The notes under the pieces were generated by a model. That model was not told the DNA's origin and searched no databases. It saw only the letters and a list, made by a program, of their open reading frames with translations. From assembly GCF_014649495.1 (NCBI RefSeq), contig NZ_BMTD01000009.1:248001-312000 (forward strand): 64,000 nt of DNA. The letters are read 5' to 3'. A program made the translations under genes and the position numbers. This DNA is from Streptomyces filipinensis (lineage in GTDB: Bacteria; Actinomycetota; Actinomycetes; Streptomycetales; Streptomycetaceae). Shown here piece by piece: positions 15,017 through 26,038 of the stretch (within the stretch, counting starts at the first letter, position 1; each line of letters opens with the position of its first letter).

Positions 15017-15907
15017 ATGGAAGAGGCCGCACCCGGCACGCACGAGGCCCACGACGTGCCCGTGTGCTACCGCCACCCGGACCGCGAGACCGGCGTGCGC
15101 TGCACCCGCTGTGAGCGCCCCATCTGTCCCGCCTGCATGGTCAGCGCCTCCGTCGGCTTCCAGTGCCCCGAGTGCGTACGCGGCGGCAGCGGCACCGGAC
15201 ACCCGCCGGCCGCCTCCCGGCCGCGCACGGTCGCCGGCGGCACGGTCACGGCCGACCCCCGGCTGCTCACCAAGATGCTGATCGGCGTCAACCTCGCGGT
15301 GTTCCTGGTGCAGATCGCCGTCGGCGACCGCTTCACCAACCGCTTCGAGCTGATCGGGCAGGCCTACACCCCCCTGCTCCCCGGGGTGCAGGGCATCGCC
15401 GAGGGCCAGTACTACCGCCTGCTGACCGCGATGTTCCTGCACGGCGGCTACGCCCACATCCTCTTCAACATGCTCAGCCTGTGGTGGATCGGCGGCCCCC
15501 TGGAAGCGGCCCTCGGCCGCGCCCGCTATCTCACCCTCTACTTCCTCTCGGGCCTCGCCGGCAGCGCGCTCACCTATCTGCTCGCCGCGCCCAACCAGCC
15601 CTCCCTCGGCGCCTCCGGGGCGATCTTCGGCCTCTTCGGCGCGACCGGCGTGCTGATGCGCCGGCTCAACTACGACCTGCGCCCGCTCGTCGCCCTGCTG
15701 GTGATCAACCTGATCATCACCTTCAGCCCGGGCTTCAACATCGCCTGGCAGGCCCACATCGGCGGCCTCGTCGCCGGAGTCGCCGTCGGCTACGCGATGA
15801 TCCACGCCCCGCGCGAGAGACGGACCCTGGTGCAGTACGGCGCCTGTGCGGTCGTCCTCGCGGTCGTGGTGGTTCTCACGCTGGTCAGGACCGCACAGCT
15901 CACCTGA
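15017..15907 (+). CDS. Rhomboid family intramembrane serine protease with N-terminal zinc-binding box
   Basis: The protein has 296 aa. AAGGGG lies 5 nt before ATG 15017. Residues about 15-60 carry CYRHPDRETGVRCTRCERPICPAC-like spaced Cys/His pairs (a B-box-like zinc site). After a short linker come six or seven membrane segments. The catalytic serine lies in GASGAIFG (about 198) and the catalytic histidine in AHIGG (about 248), which together form the rhomboid Ser-His dyad. It is expected to cleave membrane proteins within the cytoplasmic membrane. The substrate is unknown. Confidence 0.9.
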   Translation: MEEAAPGTHEAHDVPVCYRHPDRETGVRCTRCERPICPACMVSASVGFQCPECVRGGSGTGHPPAASRPRTVAGGTVTADPRLLTKMLIGVNLAVFLVQIAVGDRFTNRFELIGQAYTPLLPGVQGIAEGQYYRLLTAMFLHGGYAHILFNMLSLWWIGGPLEAALGRARYLTLYFLSGLAGSALTYLLAAPNQPSLGASGAIFGLFGATGVLMRRLNYDLRPLVALLVINLIITFSPGFNIAWQAHIGGLVAGVAVGYAMIHAPRERRTLVQYGACAVVLAVVVVLTLVRTAQLT

Positions 15908-15917
15908 TACCGAACCG

Positions 15918-15926
15918 TTGTCCACA
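15918..15926 (+). promoter_or_regulatory. DnaA-box-like 9-mer
   Basis: TTGTCCACA, the preferred Streptomyces DnaA box, 11 bp after the rhomboid stop. It is part of a four-site group up to 16118. Confidence 0.5.
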
Positions 15927-16066
15927 GCGCGTGGCGGATCTTGTGCACCCCGTGCGGACACAGCTGCGCCCCCTGTCGCTCGGATGCGTTTCCGCAGCTC
16001 AGGCAGGGGGCGAACAGATGTATGGGGGACGGTGGGCCAGTCACACCGGCGTCAACGCCCGAGGAG

Positions 16067-16118
16067 TTATCCACAGATGGTCGTTCTTTTTCCCCATGTG
16101 GAAAACGGCTGTGGATAA
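16067..16118. promoter_or_regulatory. Cluster of three DnaA-box-like 9-mers
   Basis: TTATCCACA at 16067-16075 (+), TGTGGAAAA at 16097-16105 (minus-strand TTTTCCACA, one mismatch) and TGTGGATAA at 16110-16118 (minus-strand TTATCCACA) lie within 52 bp of noncoding DNA between the rhomboid gene and crgA. No other gene or ORF is credible in 15908-16199. Confidence 0.5.
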
Positions 16119-16199
16119 CTCAGTGGATAGCCCTGGGCAGAGGTGTCCGCAGGGGCCGCAGCGGTGCCGCGGCGGCGCCGACGAGGGCTACTACGAGGG

Positions 16200-16454
16200 C
16201 TACTTCCACTGCGTGGAGACACCGAAGCCGGCGGCGATGAAGCCGAACCCGATCACGATGTTCCAGTTGTCCAGCGCGTCGATGGGCAAGGAGCCGTCGG
16301 TCACGTAGAAGACGACGATCCAGGCCAGGCCGATGACGAACATGGCCAGCATGACAGGGGCGACCCAGCCACGGCTGTTCAGCTTGATCGCCTGCGCCTG
16401 CCTCGCCGGCGGCGGCGTGTAGTCGGCCTTCTTGCGGATACGTGACTTCGGCAC
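16200..16454 (-). CDS. crgA: Cell division protein CrgA
   Basis: The protein has 84 aa, the standard CrgA length. The start is GTG 16454, with AGGAGAG upstream. It begins VPKSRIRKKADYTPPP, then has two membrane segments (about 32-53 and 64-82) and ends GFGVSTQWK. In actinobacteria CrgA sits at the division site and links FtsZ-ring and peptidoglycan proteins; in Streptomyces it tunes sporulation septation. It is divergent from the DUF881 gene. Confidence 0.93.
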   Translation of the reverse strand: MPKSRIRKKADYTPPPARQAQAIKLNSRGWVAPVMLAMFVIGLAWIVVFYVTDGSLPIDALDNWNIVIGFGFIAAGFGVSTQWK

Positions 16455-16607
16455 GAGGGTCTCTCCTGTCGATGCGCTGCGTGGCCGCGCAGGGAACTGG
16501 GTCAGGGCTCGGGGCAGCGTACAAGGGGCCAACATGACGACTCTGTGTGCTCCCCCGGGCGTCCGTTAGCGTAGTGCTTCCGCGGCGCCGAAGGAGATAA
16601 GGGTACG

Positions 16608-17396
16608 TTGAGCAATTCTGCCGACTCCTCCAGCACAGAGGCAACGGGCTCCGGCCCCGGCCGCCGCCGGCGTTTCCGCCCGGTGCGGGTCCTCACCGCG
16701 GCCGTCTTCGCCCTGGCGGGCCTCATCTTCTTCACCAGCTTCAACACGGCCAAGGGCACCGACATCCGGCAGGACGGCTCCCTGCTGAAGCTGTCCGACC
16801 TGATCCAGCAGCGCAGCCGTAAGAACAAGGAGCTGGACGAGTCCAACGCGGCCCTGCGCGGCAGCGTGGAGTCCCTCGCCGAGAGCGACGACGGCAGCAC
16901 CAAGGCGCAGGACAAGAAGCTGAACGGGCTGGAGAGGAACGCCGGGACCCAGCAGCTCACCGGCCGGGCCGTCACCGTCACCCTCAACGACGCCCCGCCC
17001 AACGCCACGGCCAAGCTCCCCGGCTATCCCGAGCCGCAGCCCGACTATCTGGTCATCCACCAGCAGGATCTGCAGGCCGTGGTGAACGCGCTCTGGCAGG
17101 GCGGCGCCCAGGGCATCAAGGTCATGGACCAGCGGCTGATCTCCACCAGCGCCGTGCGCTGCGTCGGCAACACGCTGATCCTCCAGGGCCGCGTCTACTC
17201 CCCGCCGTACAAGATCACCGCGGTCGGGGACCCGGACAGGCTGCAGCAGGCGCTCGCGGCGAGCAAGGCGATCCAGACCTACATGGTGTACGTCAATGTC
17301 TACGGCCTCGGCTGGAAAGTCACCGACGACGGGACGGTGACTCTTCCCGGCTACTCCGGCACAGTGGATCTGCACTACGCGAAGCCCGTGCAGTAG
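16608..17396 (+). CDS. DUF881 family membrane-anchored protein
   Basis: The protein has 262 aa, with a TTG start behind GAAGGAG. Residues 1-30 are basic, followed by one membrane helix (LTAAVFALAGLIFFTSF). The extracellular part starts with a heptad-rich segment (DLIQQRSRKNKELDESNAAL) and continues with the DUF881 fold (VTLNDAP, VNALWQGGAQGIKVMDQRL). DUF881 proteins stand next to crgA and sortases in Streptomyces and resemble YlxW/YlxX of Bacillus. The function is unknown and probably envelope- or division-related. Confidence 0.85.
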   Translation: MSNSADSSSTEATGSGPGRRRRFRPVRVLTAAVFALAGLIFFTSFNTAKGTDIRQDGSLLKLSDLIQQRSRKNKELDESNAALRGSVESLAESDDGSTKAQDKKLNGLERNAGTQQLTGRAVTVTLNDAPPNATAKLPGYPEPQPDYLVIHQQDLQAVVNALWQGGAQGIKVMDQRLISTSAVRCVGNTLILQGRVYSPPYKITAVGDPDRLQQALAASKAIQTYMVYVNVYGLGWKVTDDGTVTLPGYSGTVDLHYAKPVQ

Positions 17397-17417
17397 GTCC
17401 CTTCCCAGGAGCCGCCG

Positions 17418-18098
17418 GTGCGCGTGATCGTCCGGACCGTCAGCGAGCTGTGCATCACCGTCGGCACCCTGATCGTGCTCTTCGTCGCCTACGTACTGTT
17501 CTGGACGGGCGTGCGGGCCGAGGGCGCCATGAACGACCAGATCGACCAGCTGCACCGGCAGTGGTCGAACGGGAACGTCCGGGCCGCGGCCGGTGCCCCG
17601 GCGGCGGCGCCGAAGCCGGCGGCGTACCACTACGGCAGACCCTTCGCGATCATGTACATCCCGCGGCTCGGTTTCACGTGGAACAAGCCGGTCCTGGAGG
17701 GCACCGGACGGGACGTGTTGGCGAAGGGGCTCGCCCACTATCAGGGCACCGCTCGGCTCGGCGAGGAGGGCAACTTCGCGGTGGCCGGTCACCGGCGGAC
17801 GTACGGCGATCCGTTCGAGGACTTCCCACGGCTGCGGCCCGGGGACGCGGTCGTGCTCACGGACGGGACGACCTGGTTCACGTATCGGATCGACAAAGGG
17901 CCCTACAAAACCGTGCCGACGGACGTTGAGGTGATCGACCCTGTGCCACGTAAGTCCGGGTACACGCGTCCGGGCCGGTATCTGACGCTGACCACCTGCG
18001 ATCCGGAATGGGGGCACAGTCACCGTCTGATCGTCTGGGCGCACCTGGACTCCACACAGTCCGTGGAGGCAGGCGAACCGAGGGCTCTGCGCCGTTAG
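17418..18098 (+). CDS. Class E sortase (first of three)
   Basis: The protein has 226 aa with a GTG start. A single N-terminal membrane helix (residues about 8-30) precedes the sortase barrel. Catalytic residues are His in AGHRRTYG (about 124), Cys in LTTCDPEW (about 193) and Arg in HSHRLIVW. Class E sortases of high-GC actinobacteria recognise LAxTG-type signals and anchor surface proteins such as long chaplins. It lacks the long Pro/Gln N-terminal extension of the second copy. Confidence 0.92.
   Translation: MRVIVRTVSELCITVGTLIVLFVAYVLFWTGVRAEGAMNDQIDQLHRQWSNGNVRAAAGAPAAAPKPAAYHYGRPFAIMYIPRLGFTWNKPVLEGTGRDVLAKGLAHYQGTARLGEEGNFAVAGHRRTYGDPFEDFPRLRPGDAVVLTDGTTWFTYRIDKGPYKTVPTDVEVIDPVPRKSGYTRPGRYLTLTTCDPEWGHSHRLIVWAHLDSTQSVEAGEPRALRR
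17671..17684. promoter_or_regulatory. Near-parS sequence inside sortase gene
   Basis: GTTTCACGTGGAAC differs at one position from the Streptomyces ParB-binding palindrome GTTTCACGTGAAAC. It lies in the coding frame (encodes FTWN), so it may be coincidence. Confidence 0.35.
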
Positions 18099-18150
18099 TC
18101 TGGTGGCGTACGGCGTGAGTCCGGTGCCGTGGGGAGATGGAAGGAACGGC

Positions 18151-18312
18151 ATGTACGGCTGGATCTGGCGGCATCTGCCGGGGAACGTGTGGGCGAAGGC
18201 GCTCCTCTCGCTCGCACTGGTCCTGGCCGTGATCTACATCCTCTTCCAGTACGTCTTCCCGTGGGCTGAACCGCTGCTGCCCTTCAACGATGTGACGGTG
18301 GACAACCAGTGA
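18151..18312 (+). CDS. Small single-pass membrane peptide, 53 aa
   Basis: AAGGAA lies 5 nt before ATG 18151. The sequence begins MYGWIWRHLPG, has one hydrophobic helix (ALLSLALVLAVIYILFQYVF) and a short acidic tail. Its stop overlaps the amidotransferase start (GTGA). The same small gene occurs between sortase and pabA/trpG genes in other Streptomyces as far as I know. The function is unknown; it may partner the sortases or kinase. Confidence 0.75.
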   Translation: MYGWIWRHLPGNVWAKALLSLALVLAVIYILFQYVFPWAEPLLPFNDVTVDNQ

Positions 18313-18947
18313 GTGCGCGGATTCTCGTCGTCGACAACTACGACAGCTTCGTCTTCAACCTCGTCCAGTACCTGTACCAGCTGGGTGCCGAGTGCGAGGT
18401 GCTGCGCAACGACGAGGTGTCGACGGCGCACGCCCAGGACGGCTTCGACGGCGTGCTGCTCTCGCCCGGACCGGGGACGCCGGAGCAGGCGGGCGTGTGC
18501 GTGGACATGGTCCGCCACTGCGCCTCGACCGGGGTGCCGGTCTTCGGGGTCTGCCTCGGCATGCAGTCGATGCAGGTGGCGTACGGCGGCGTGGTGGACC
18601 GGGCCCCCGAGCTGCTGCACGGCAAGACCTCCCCGGTGGAGCACGAGGGCAAGGGCGTCTTCGCGGGCCTGCCCTCCCCCTTCACGGCGACCCGCTACCA
18701 CTCCCTGGCCGCCGAGCCGGCGACGGTCCCGGCCGAGCTGGAGGTGACGGCCCGCACGCACGACGGCATCATCATGGGTCTGCGGCACCGGGAACTCCTG
18801 GTCGAGGGCGTGCAGTTCCACCCGGAGTCGGTGCTGACCGAGCACGGTCACCGGATGCTGGCCAACTGGCTGGTCGAGTGCGGCGATCAGGGTGCCGTGG
18901 CGAGGTCGACGGGGCTCGCCCCGGTGGTGGGCAGGGCCACGGCGTGA
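18309..18947 (+). CDS. pabA: Aminodeoxychorismate/anthranilate synthase glutamine amidotransferase component
   Basis: The protein has 212 aa and a class I glutamine amidotransferase fold: DNYDSFVFN at the N-terminus, nucleophile elbow GVCLGMQS with the catalytic Cys, and the His/Glu pair in QFHPESVLTEHG. It supplies ammonia to a chorismate-using synthase for p-aminobenzoate or anthranilate. No synthase component I is adjacent, so PabA versus TrpG cannot be settled here. It is translationally coupled to both neighbours by 4-bp overlaps within the sortase operon. Confidence 0.88.
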   Translation: MSARILVVDNYDSFVFNLVQYLYQLGAECEVLRNDEVSTAHAQDGFDGVLLSPGPGTPEQAGVCVDMVRHCASTGVPVFGVCLGMQSMQVAYGGVVDRAPELLHGKTSPVEHEGKGVFAGLPSPFTATRYHSLAAEPATVPAELEVTARTHDGIIMGLRHRELLVEGVQFHPESVLTEHGHRMLANWLVECGDQGAVARSTGLAPVVGRATA

Positions 18948-20056
18948 CCGCGCTGCGCCCGGAGCGCGAGACCGATGCCTCGTACGGGGATCAGTCGTAC
19001 GAGGCTTCCGGTGCGCTGGCGGACTGGGGCGCGGGGGGCGCGGCGTACCAGGAGCCTTACGGGCGGCAGCACGGGCAGCCGTACGAGGAGCGGCGCGGGC
19101 AGCCGTACGGTCCTCCCCTGGACGACGAGACGATGGCGCTGCGGATCCCGGATCCGCCGCCAGGCCCGGAGAACGGGCCCATACGCGCCTCTGCGGCCTC
19201 TGCAGGCCCTTCCGGCTCCTCCGTCACCGGATCCCCGGCCGGCGGACGTGCAGCCCGCAGGAAGGCCGCCAAACGGCGTGGCGGACGTCATGGCGGCGGC
19301 CGGGAGACGGCGCCCCCGGGAGCGCCGGAGTCCGGCAGGCCGCTGTCCCGGATGGAGGCGCGGCGCCAGGCGCGACGGCGCAAACCGAGCCCGGCCGTCA
19401 TCGCGAGCCGGGCGATCGGAGAGGTGTTCATCACCACCGGCGTCCTGATGCTGCTGTTCGTCACCTACCAGCTGTGGTGGACCAACGTCCGCGCCCATGC
19501 GCAGGCGGGCAGCGAGACGCACCAGCTGCAGGACGACTGGGCCAGCGGCAAACGCAACCCGGGTGTCTTCGCGCCGGGGCAGGGCTTCGCCATCCTGCAC
19601 ATCCCCAAGCTGGACGTGGTCGCGCCGATAGCCGAGGGCGTCAGCAACGCGAAGGTGCTCGACAAGGGCATGGTGGGGCACTACGGCGAGCCCCCGCTGA
19701 AGACGGCGATGCCCGGTGACAAGACCGGCAACTTCGGCCTCGCCGCCCACCGCAACACGCACGGTGAGCCGTTCCGGTACATCAACAAGCTCACACCCGG
19801 CGACCCGGTCGTGGTGGAGACGCAGGACACGTACTTCGTGTACAAGGTGACCTCGACGCTGCCGGTGACACCGCCGGACAACACCAGCGTGCTGAATCCC
19901 GTCCCGAAGGGATCGGGTTTCACCGGACCCGGCCGCTACATCACCCTCACCACCTGCACGCCGGAGTTCACGAGCAAGTACCGGCTGATCGTCTGGGGCA
20001 AGATGGTCGAGGAACGCCCGCGTAGCAAGGGCAAGCCGGACGCGCTCATCGAGTAG
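18944..20056 (+). CDS. Class E sortase (second, with long N-terminal extension)
   Basis: The protein has 370 aa; GTG 18944 overlaps the pabA stop. The first 150 residues are cytoplasmic and low-complexity, with imperfect GQPYEERR/GQPYGPP-type repeats and a basic stretch (AARRKAAKRRGGRHGG). A membrane helix (about 162-182) leads to the sortase domain, with His in AAHRNTHG (about 268), Cys in LTTCTPEF (about 338) and Arg in SKYRLIVW. It is probably a housekeeping class E sortase. The repetitive tail may mediate localisation. Confidence 0.92.
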   Translation: MTALRPERETDASYGDQSYEASGALADWGAGGAAYQEPYGRQHGQPYEERRGQPYGPPLDDETMALRIPDPPPGPENGPIRASAASAGPSGSSVTGSPAGGRAARRKAAKRRGGRHGGGRETAPPGAPESGRPLSRMEARRQARRRKPSPAVIASRAIGEVFITTGVLMLLFVTYQLWWTNVRAHAQAGSETHQLQDDWASGKRNPGVFAPGQGFAILHIPKLDVVAPIAEGVSNAKVLDKGMVGHYGEPPLKTAMPGDKTGNFGLAAHRNTHGEPFRYINKLTPGDPVVVETQDTYFVYKVTSTLPVTPPDNTSVLNPVPKGSGFTGPGRYITLTTCTPEFTSKYRLIVWGKMVEERPRSKGKPDALIE

Positions 20057-20103
20057 GGCATCGAGCAGGGCTGAAGCGAGTAAGGGCAAAGGCAGAGGAA
20101 ACT

Positions 20104-20856
20104 GTGGCAGCGACCGCCGACGACACCGAAGAACACACGGACGCGTCCGACTCGAACCCCGCCCCGCCCGGCCGGCGCCCCGGCCGTATCGCCACGGCGG
20201 TCAGCGTGTTCGGTGAACTCCTCATCACCGCAGGCCTGTTGCTCGCCCTGTTCGTCGTCTACTCACTCTGGTGGACGAACGTGATAGCGGATCGCAAGGC
20301 CGACAAGCAGGCCCACCAGGTGCGCGACCACTGGGCGCACTCGACGGATGCCGGGCCGGGCGCGCTGGACACCAAGGACGGCATCGGCTTCCTGCACGTC
20401 CCGTCGATGAGGAACGGCGAGGTGCTGGTCGAGAAGGGCACGGGTACGGACGTCCTCAACGACGGCGTGGCCGGCTACTACACGGACCCGGTCAAGGCGG
20501 CCCTCCCCATGACCGGCAAGACGGGCAACTTCACCCTCGCCGCCCACCGCGACGGGCACGGCGCGAAGTTCCACAACATCGACAAGGTGCGGATGGGCGA
20601 CCCGATCGTCTTCGAGACCCGGGACGACTGGTACGTCTACAAGGTCTACTCGATCCTGCCGGAGACCTCGAAGTACAACGTCAAGGTTCTCTCCCAGGTC
20701 CCGAAGGAGTCCGGCAAGAAGAGACCGGGCCACTACATCACCCTGACGACCTGCACGCCCGTCTACACCTCGGAATACCGCTACGTGGTCTGGGGCGAAC
20801 TGGTCCGGGTCGAGAAGGTCGACAGCAAGCGGACACCGCCGAGGGAACTGCGCTGA
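20104..20856 (+). CDS. Class E sortase (third)
   Basis: The protein has 250 aa; GTG start 47 bp after the second sortase. It has one membrane helix (about 33-55), His in AAHRDGHG (about 147), Cys in LTTCTPVY (about 217) and Arg in SEYRYVVW. S. coelicolor has two sortase genes (srtE1, srtE2) at this locus; the third copy here is a paralogue that may have its own substrates. Confidence 0.92.
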   Translation: MAATADDTEEHTDASDSNPAPPGRRPGRIATAVSVFGELLITAGLLLALFVVYSLWWTNVIADRKADKQAHQVRDHWAHSTDAGPGALDTKDGIGFLHVPSMRNGEVLVEKGTGTDVLNDGVAGYYTDPVKAALPMTGKTGNFTLAAHRDGHGAKFHNIDKVRMGDPIVFETRDDWYVYKVYSILPETSKYNVKVLSQVPKESGKKRPGHYITLTTCTPVYTSEYRYVVWGELVRVEKVDSKRTPPRELR

Positions 20857-20871
20857 TCTGACCGCGAACGT

Positions 20872-20911
20872 GAGGGGGCCCCTGCCGGTGCGTTCCGGCA
20901 GGGGCCCCCTC
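20872..20911. terminator. Strong bidirectional terminator
   Basis: A 17-bp perfect stem with a 6-nt loop (TGCGTT) lies between the convergent ends of the third sortase (20856) and the PASTA kinase (20926). Confidence 0.85.
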
Positions 20912-20925
20912 GTGTGCACGGGGCG

Positions 20926-22917
<1,992 letters not shown>

Positions 22918-23087
22918 AGCTACCTACCAGCCCTCTCCGTCGGTCCCGGCCGCACAGGCATGTGCGGCCGGAGGCTGCCGTCCGGGCCTACCGTACCCGG
23001 CTCGCTTTGTGTGACCTGGCCAAGCCCGTAACCCGATACAGGACCGGTATCGCAACGTGCAGCGATGTGAAGGGGACGTGATGGGGG

Positions 23088-24563
23088 TCACTTTTTGGAG
23101 TTGATGACCGCGTTCATGACGTTCTTCGCGATCGGTGCGGCCAGGCCGCCACCGGAGATGTCGTCGCGGTTGGCGCTCTCGTCCTCGATCACCACGGCCA
23201 CGGCGACCGGCGAGCTGCCGTCGGGCAGCTTGGCGTAGGAGATGAACCACGCGTACGGGTTGGCGCTGTTCGCCACACCGTGCTGCGCGGTACCCGTCTT
23301 GCCGCCCACGACGACGTTCGGGATCTGCGCCTTCGTGCCCGTACCCGACTTGACGACCGTCTCCATCATGCCCTGCAGGATCTGCGCGTTCGCCGGCGAC
23401 AGCGGTCGGCTGAGCTCCTTCGGCTGGGTCTTCTCGACCGGGTCGACGTTGGGGGACTGCAGCTCGTCGACCATGTACGGCTGCATCAGCTTGCCGTCGT
23501 TGGCGACCGCCGAGGCGACCATGGCCATCTGCAGCGGGGTGGCGGCGGTGTTGTACTGGCCGATGGAGGACAGCGCGGTCTGGGACTTGTTCATGTTGTC
23601 GGAGAACACCGACGCGTTGGAGCGGACCGGGGTGAACTGCTCGGCGTCGAAGCCGAACTTCTTGGCCTCCTCCAGCATCTTGTCGTTGCCGAGGTCGGAG
23701 CCGACCTTGCCGAAGACGCTGTTGCAGGACAGCCGCAGCGCCTCACGCAGGCTCACGTCGCGGCACTGGATGTTGCCCTCGTTCTTCAGCGGGGTCGTGG
23801 TGCCCGGCATGATCCACGGCAGCGGCGAGTTGGTCTTCTCGTCGGCCGACTTGTACAGCCCGTTCTCCAGCGCCGCCGCCGCGGTGACCACCTTGAAGGT
23901 GGAGCCCGGCGGGTAGGTCTCGCGCAGCGCCCGGTTCAGCGTCGGGTCGGCGGGGTCGTTCTTCTTCTGGACCTTGTTCCAGTTCTTGGCGTCGGTGTTG
24001 GTGTTCCCCGAGAACGACGAGGGGTCGTACGACGGGTAGGAGGCCAGCGCCAGGATCTTGCCGGTGGACGGCTCCAGGGCGACGACCGCGCCCTTGCCGC
24101 CCCGCGACTTCAGCCCGTCGTACGCCGCCTTCTGCGCGGCCGCGTTCAGCGTGGTGACGACGTTGCCGCCCTGCCGCGGCTTGCCGGTGATCATGTCCAG
24201 GGTGTTGCGGAAGAAGAGCCGGTCGTCGTTGCCGGTGAGGATGCCGTCCTCGATCTTCTCCAGCTGGTTGGCGTCGAAGGCCTGCGAGGAGTAGCCGGTG
24301 ACCGGGGCCCACATGGGCCCGTCCTTGTAGGTCCGCCTGTACTTGAAGTCGCCGCTCTTGGACTCGACGGAACCGGTTATCGGGTTGCCGTCGACGATGA
24401 TGTCGCCGCGCGGGTGGGCGTAGCGCTCGATGGCGACCCGGCGGTTGTCCTTCTGGCCCGCCAGCTCGTCGGCCTTGACGTACTGGAGGTAGTTGTCACG
24501 GATCAACAGGGCCAGCACGAGAAGGCCACAGAAGATCGCGATCCGGCGCAGGGGCTTGTTCAT
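23088..24563 (-). CDS. pbpA: Class B penicillin-binding protein (PbpA)
   Basis: The protein has 491 aa. An N-terminal membrane anchor (RRIAIFCGLLVLALLI) is followed by a dimerisation domain and the transpeptidase domain, with active-site STFK (about 220), SCN and KTGTA (about 418). It cross-links peptidoglycan in partnership with the SEDS protein encoded immediately upstream; the two genes overlap by 4 bp. Mycobacterial PbpA has the same operon partner. Confidence 0.94.
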   Translation of the reverse strand: MNKPLRRIAIFCGLLVLALLIRDNYLQYVKADELAGQKDNRRVAIERYAHPRGDIIVDGNPITGSVESKSGDFKYRRTYKDGPMWAPVTGYSSQAFDANQLEKIEDGILTGNDDRLFFRNTLDMITGKPRQGGNVVTTLNAAAQKAAYDGLKSRGGKGAVVALEPSTGKILALASYPSYDPSSFSGNTNTDAKNWNKVQKKNDPADPTLNRALRETYPPGSTFKVVTAAAALENGLYKSADEKTNSPLPWIMPGTTTPLKNEGNIQCRDVSLREALRLSCNSVFGKVGSDLGNDKMLEEAKKFGFDAEQFTPVRSNASVFSDNMNKSQTALSSIGQYNTAATPLQMAMVASAVANDGKLMQPYMVDELQSPNVDPVEKTQPKELSRPLSPANAQILQGMMETVVKSGTGTKAQIPNVVVGGKTGTAQHGVANSANPYAWFISYAKLPDGSSPVAVAVVIEDESANRDDISGGGLAAPIAKNVMNAVINSKK

Positions 24564-26011
24564 GACGGGCGGACCACCTGGGTCATCTCGGCGTCGGGGT
24601 TGGTCGCGGGGGTGGGTGCGGGGCGCCGGGCGGTGTCGCTGATCCGGATGAGGATGCCGATCAGCGCCCAGTTGGCCAGCACGGAGGAGCCGCCGTAGGC
24701 GAGGAACGGCATGGTCATACCGGTCAGCGGGATGAGGCCCATCACACCACCGGCCACGACGAACACCTGCAGGGCGAACGCGCCGGACAGGCCGACGGCG
24801 AGCAGCTTGCCGAACGGGTCGCGGGCGGCGAGGGCGGTACGCAGGCCGCGCTCCACGATCAGGCCGTAGATCAGCAGCATCGCCATGATGCCCGCCAGGC
24901 CCAGCTCCTCACCGAAGGTCGCGAAGACGAAGTCGGAGTTCGCGGCGAACTTGATCAGGTCCGAGTGGCCCTGGCCCCAGCCGGTGCCCAGGGTGCCGCC
25001 GGAGCCGAACGCCCACAGGGACTGCTGCAGCTGGTCGGAGTGGAGGACGCCGTCGTGGGTGATCTGGCGGCTGAGCTGGTACTCGCGCATCGGGTTGAGC
25101 CAGGCGTTCACACGCGTCTGGATGTGCGACTCGAAGCTCGCCACGCCGACGGCGCCGACCGCGGACATCAGCAGACCGAAGACGATCCAGCTGGTCCGCT
25201 CGGTGGCGACGTACAGCATGATGACGAACATTCCGAAGAACAGCAGCGAGGTGCCCAGGTCGGTCTCGAAGACGAGGATGAGGATCGAGATCGCCCAGAC
25301 GACCAGGATCGGACCGAGGTCACGCCCGCGCGGCAGGTACAGGCCCATGAAACGGCGGCTGGCCAGGGCCAGGGCGTCGCGCTTCACCATCAGGTACCCG
25401 GCGAAGAAGATCGCGAGGACGATCTTGGCGAACTCACCGGGCTGCAGGGAGCCCAGGCCGGGGACCCGGATCCAGATCTTGGCGCCGTAGATGTCGGCCC
25501 CGAGGCCCGGCACCAGCGGCAGGATGAGCAGGACCAGGGCACAGAACATCGAGATGTACGTGTAGCGCTGCAGGACCCGGTGGTCCTTGAGGAAGATCAG
25601 CACCGCCGAGAACATGGCGATGCCCAGCGCGGTGTACAGCAGCTGCCGGGGCGCGGACGGGGCGAAGTGGGGCAGTGACTGCAGCAGTCTCGACTGGTCC
25701 AGCCGCCAGATCACGACGAGCCCGAGCCCGTTGAGCAGGGTGGCCAGCGGCAGCAGCAGCGGGTCGGCGTAGGGCGCGAACTTCCGTACGGCGAGATGGG
25801 CGACGCCGGCCAGCAGACCGAGGCCGAGGCCGTACTCCAGCAGCCCGGCGGGCACGTGGCTGTTGATGGCCAGGCCCACGTTGGCGTAGGCGAACACCGG
25901 GATGGCCACGGCGAAGACCAGCAGGGCCAGCTCGGTGTTGCGGCGGCTCGGTGCGCCGATCGCGCCGATCGTGGACGTGTGGTGCGTCGGCGAGTTACTC
26001 GTACTGCTCAT
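24560..26011 (-). CDS. SEDS-family peptidoglycan polymerase (FtsW/RodA)
   Basis: The protein has 483 aa with about 12 membrane segments. SEDS signatures include FKAANSDFVFATFGEELG-like (KFAANSDFVFATFGEELG) and the C-terminal PLTGMTMPFLAYGGSSV. It polymerises lipid II into glycan strands, with PbpA as the cognate transpeptidase. The family is called RodA in the mycobacterial operon and FtsW-like in many Streptomyces annotations; the sequence alone does not separate them. The start is ATG 26011. Confidence 0.93.
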   Translation of the reverse strand: MSSTSNSPTHHTSTIGAIGAPSRRNTELALLVFAVAIPVFAYANVGLAINSHVPAGLLEYGLGLGLLAGVAHLAVRKFAPYADPLLLPLATLLNGLGLVVIWRLDQSRLLQSLPHFAPSAPRQLLYTALGIAMFSAVLIFLKDHRVLQRYTYISMFCALVLLILPLVPGLGADIYGAKIWIRVPGLGSLQPGEFAKIVLAIFFAGYLMVKRDALALASRRFMGLYLPRGRDLGPILVVWAISILILVFETDLGTSLLFFGMFVIMLYVATERTSWIVFGLLMSAVGAVGVASFESHIQTRVNAWLNPMREYQLSRQITHDGVLHSDQLQQSLWAFGSGGTLGTGWGQGHSDLIKFAANSDFVFATFGEELGLAGIMAMLLIYGLIVERGLRTALAARDPFGKLLAVGLSGAFALQVFVVAGGVMGLIPLTGMTMPFLAYGGSSVLANWALIGILIRISDTARRPAPTPATNPDAEMTQVVRPS

Positions 26012-26038
26012 CGTGTGATGGGGCCTCTCGCGGCTCGG

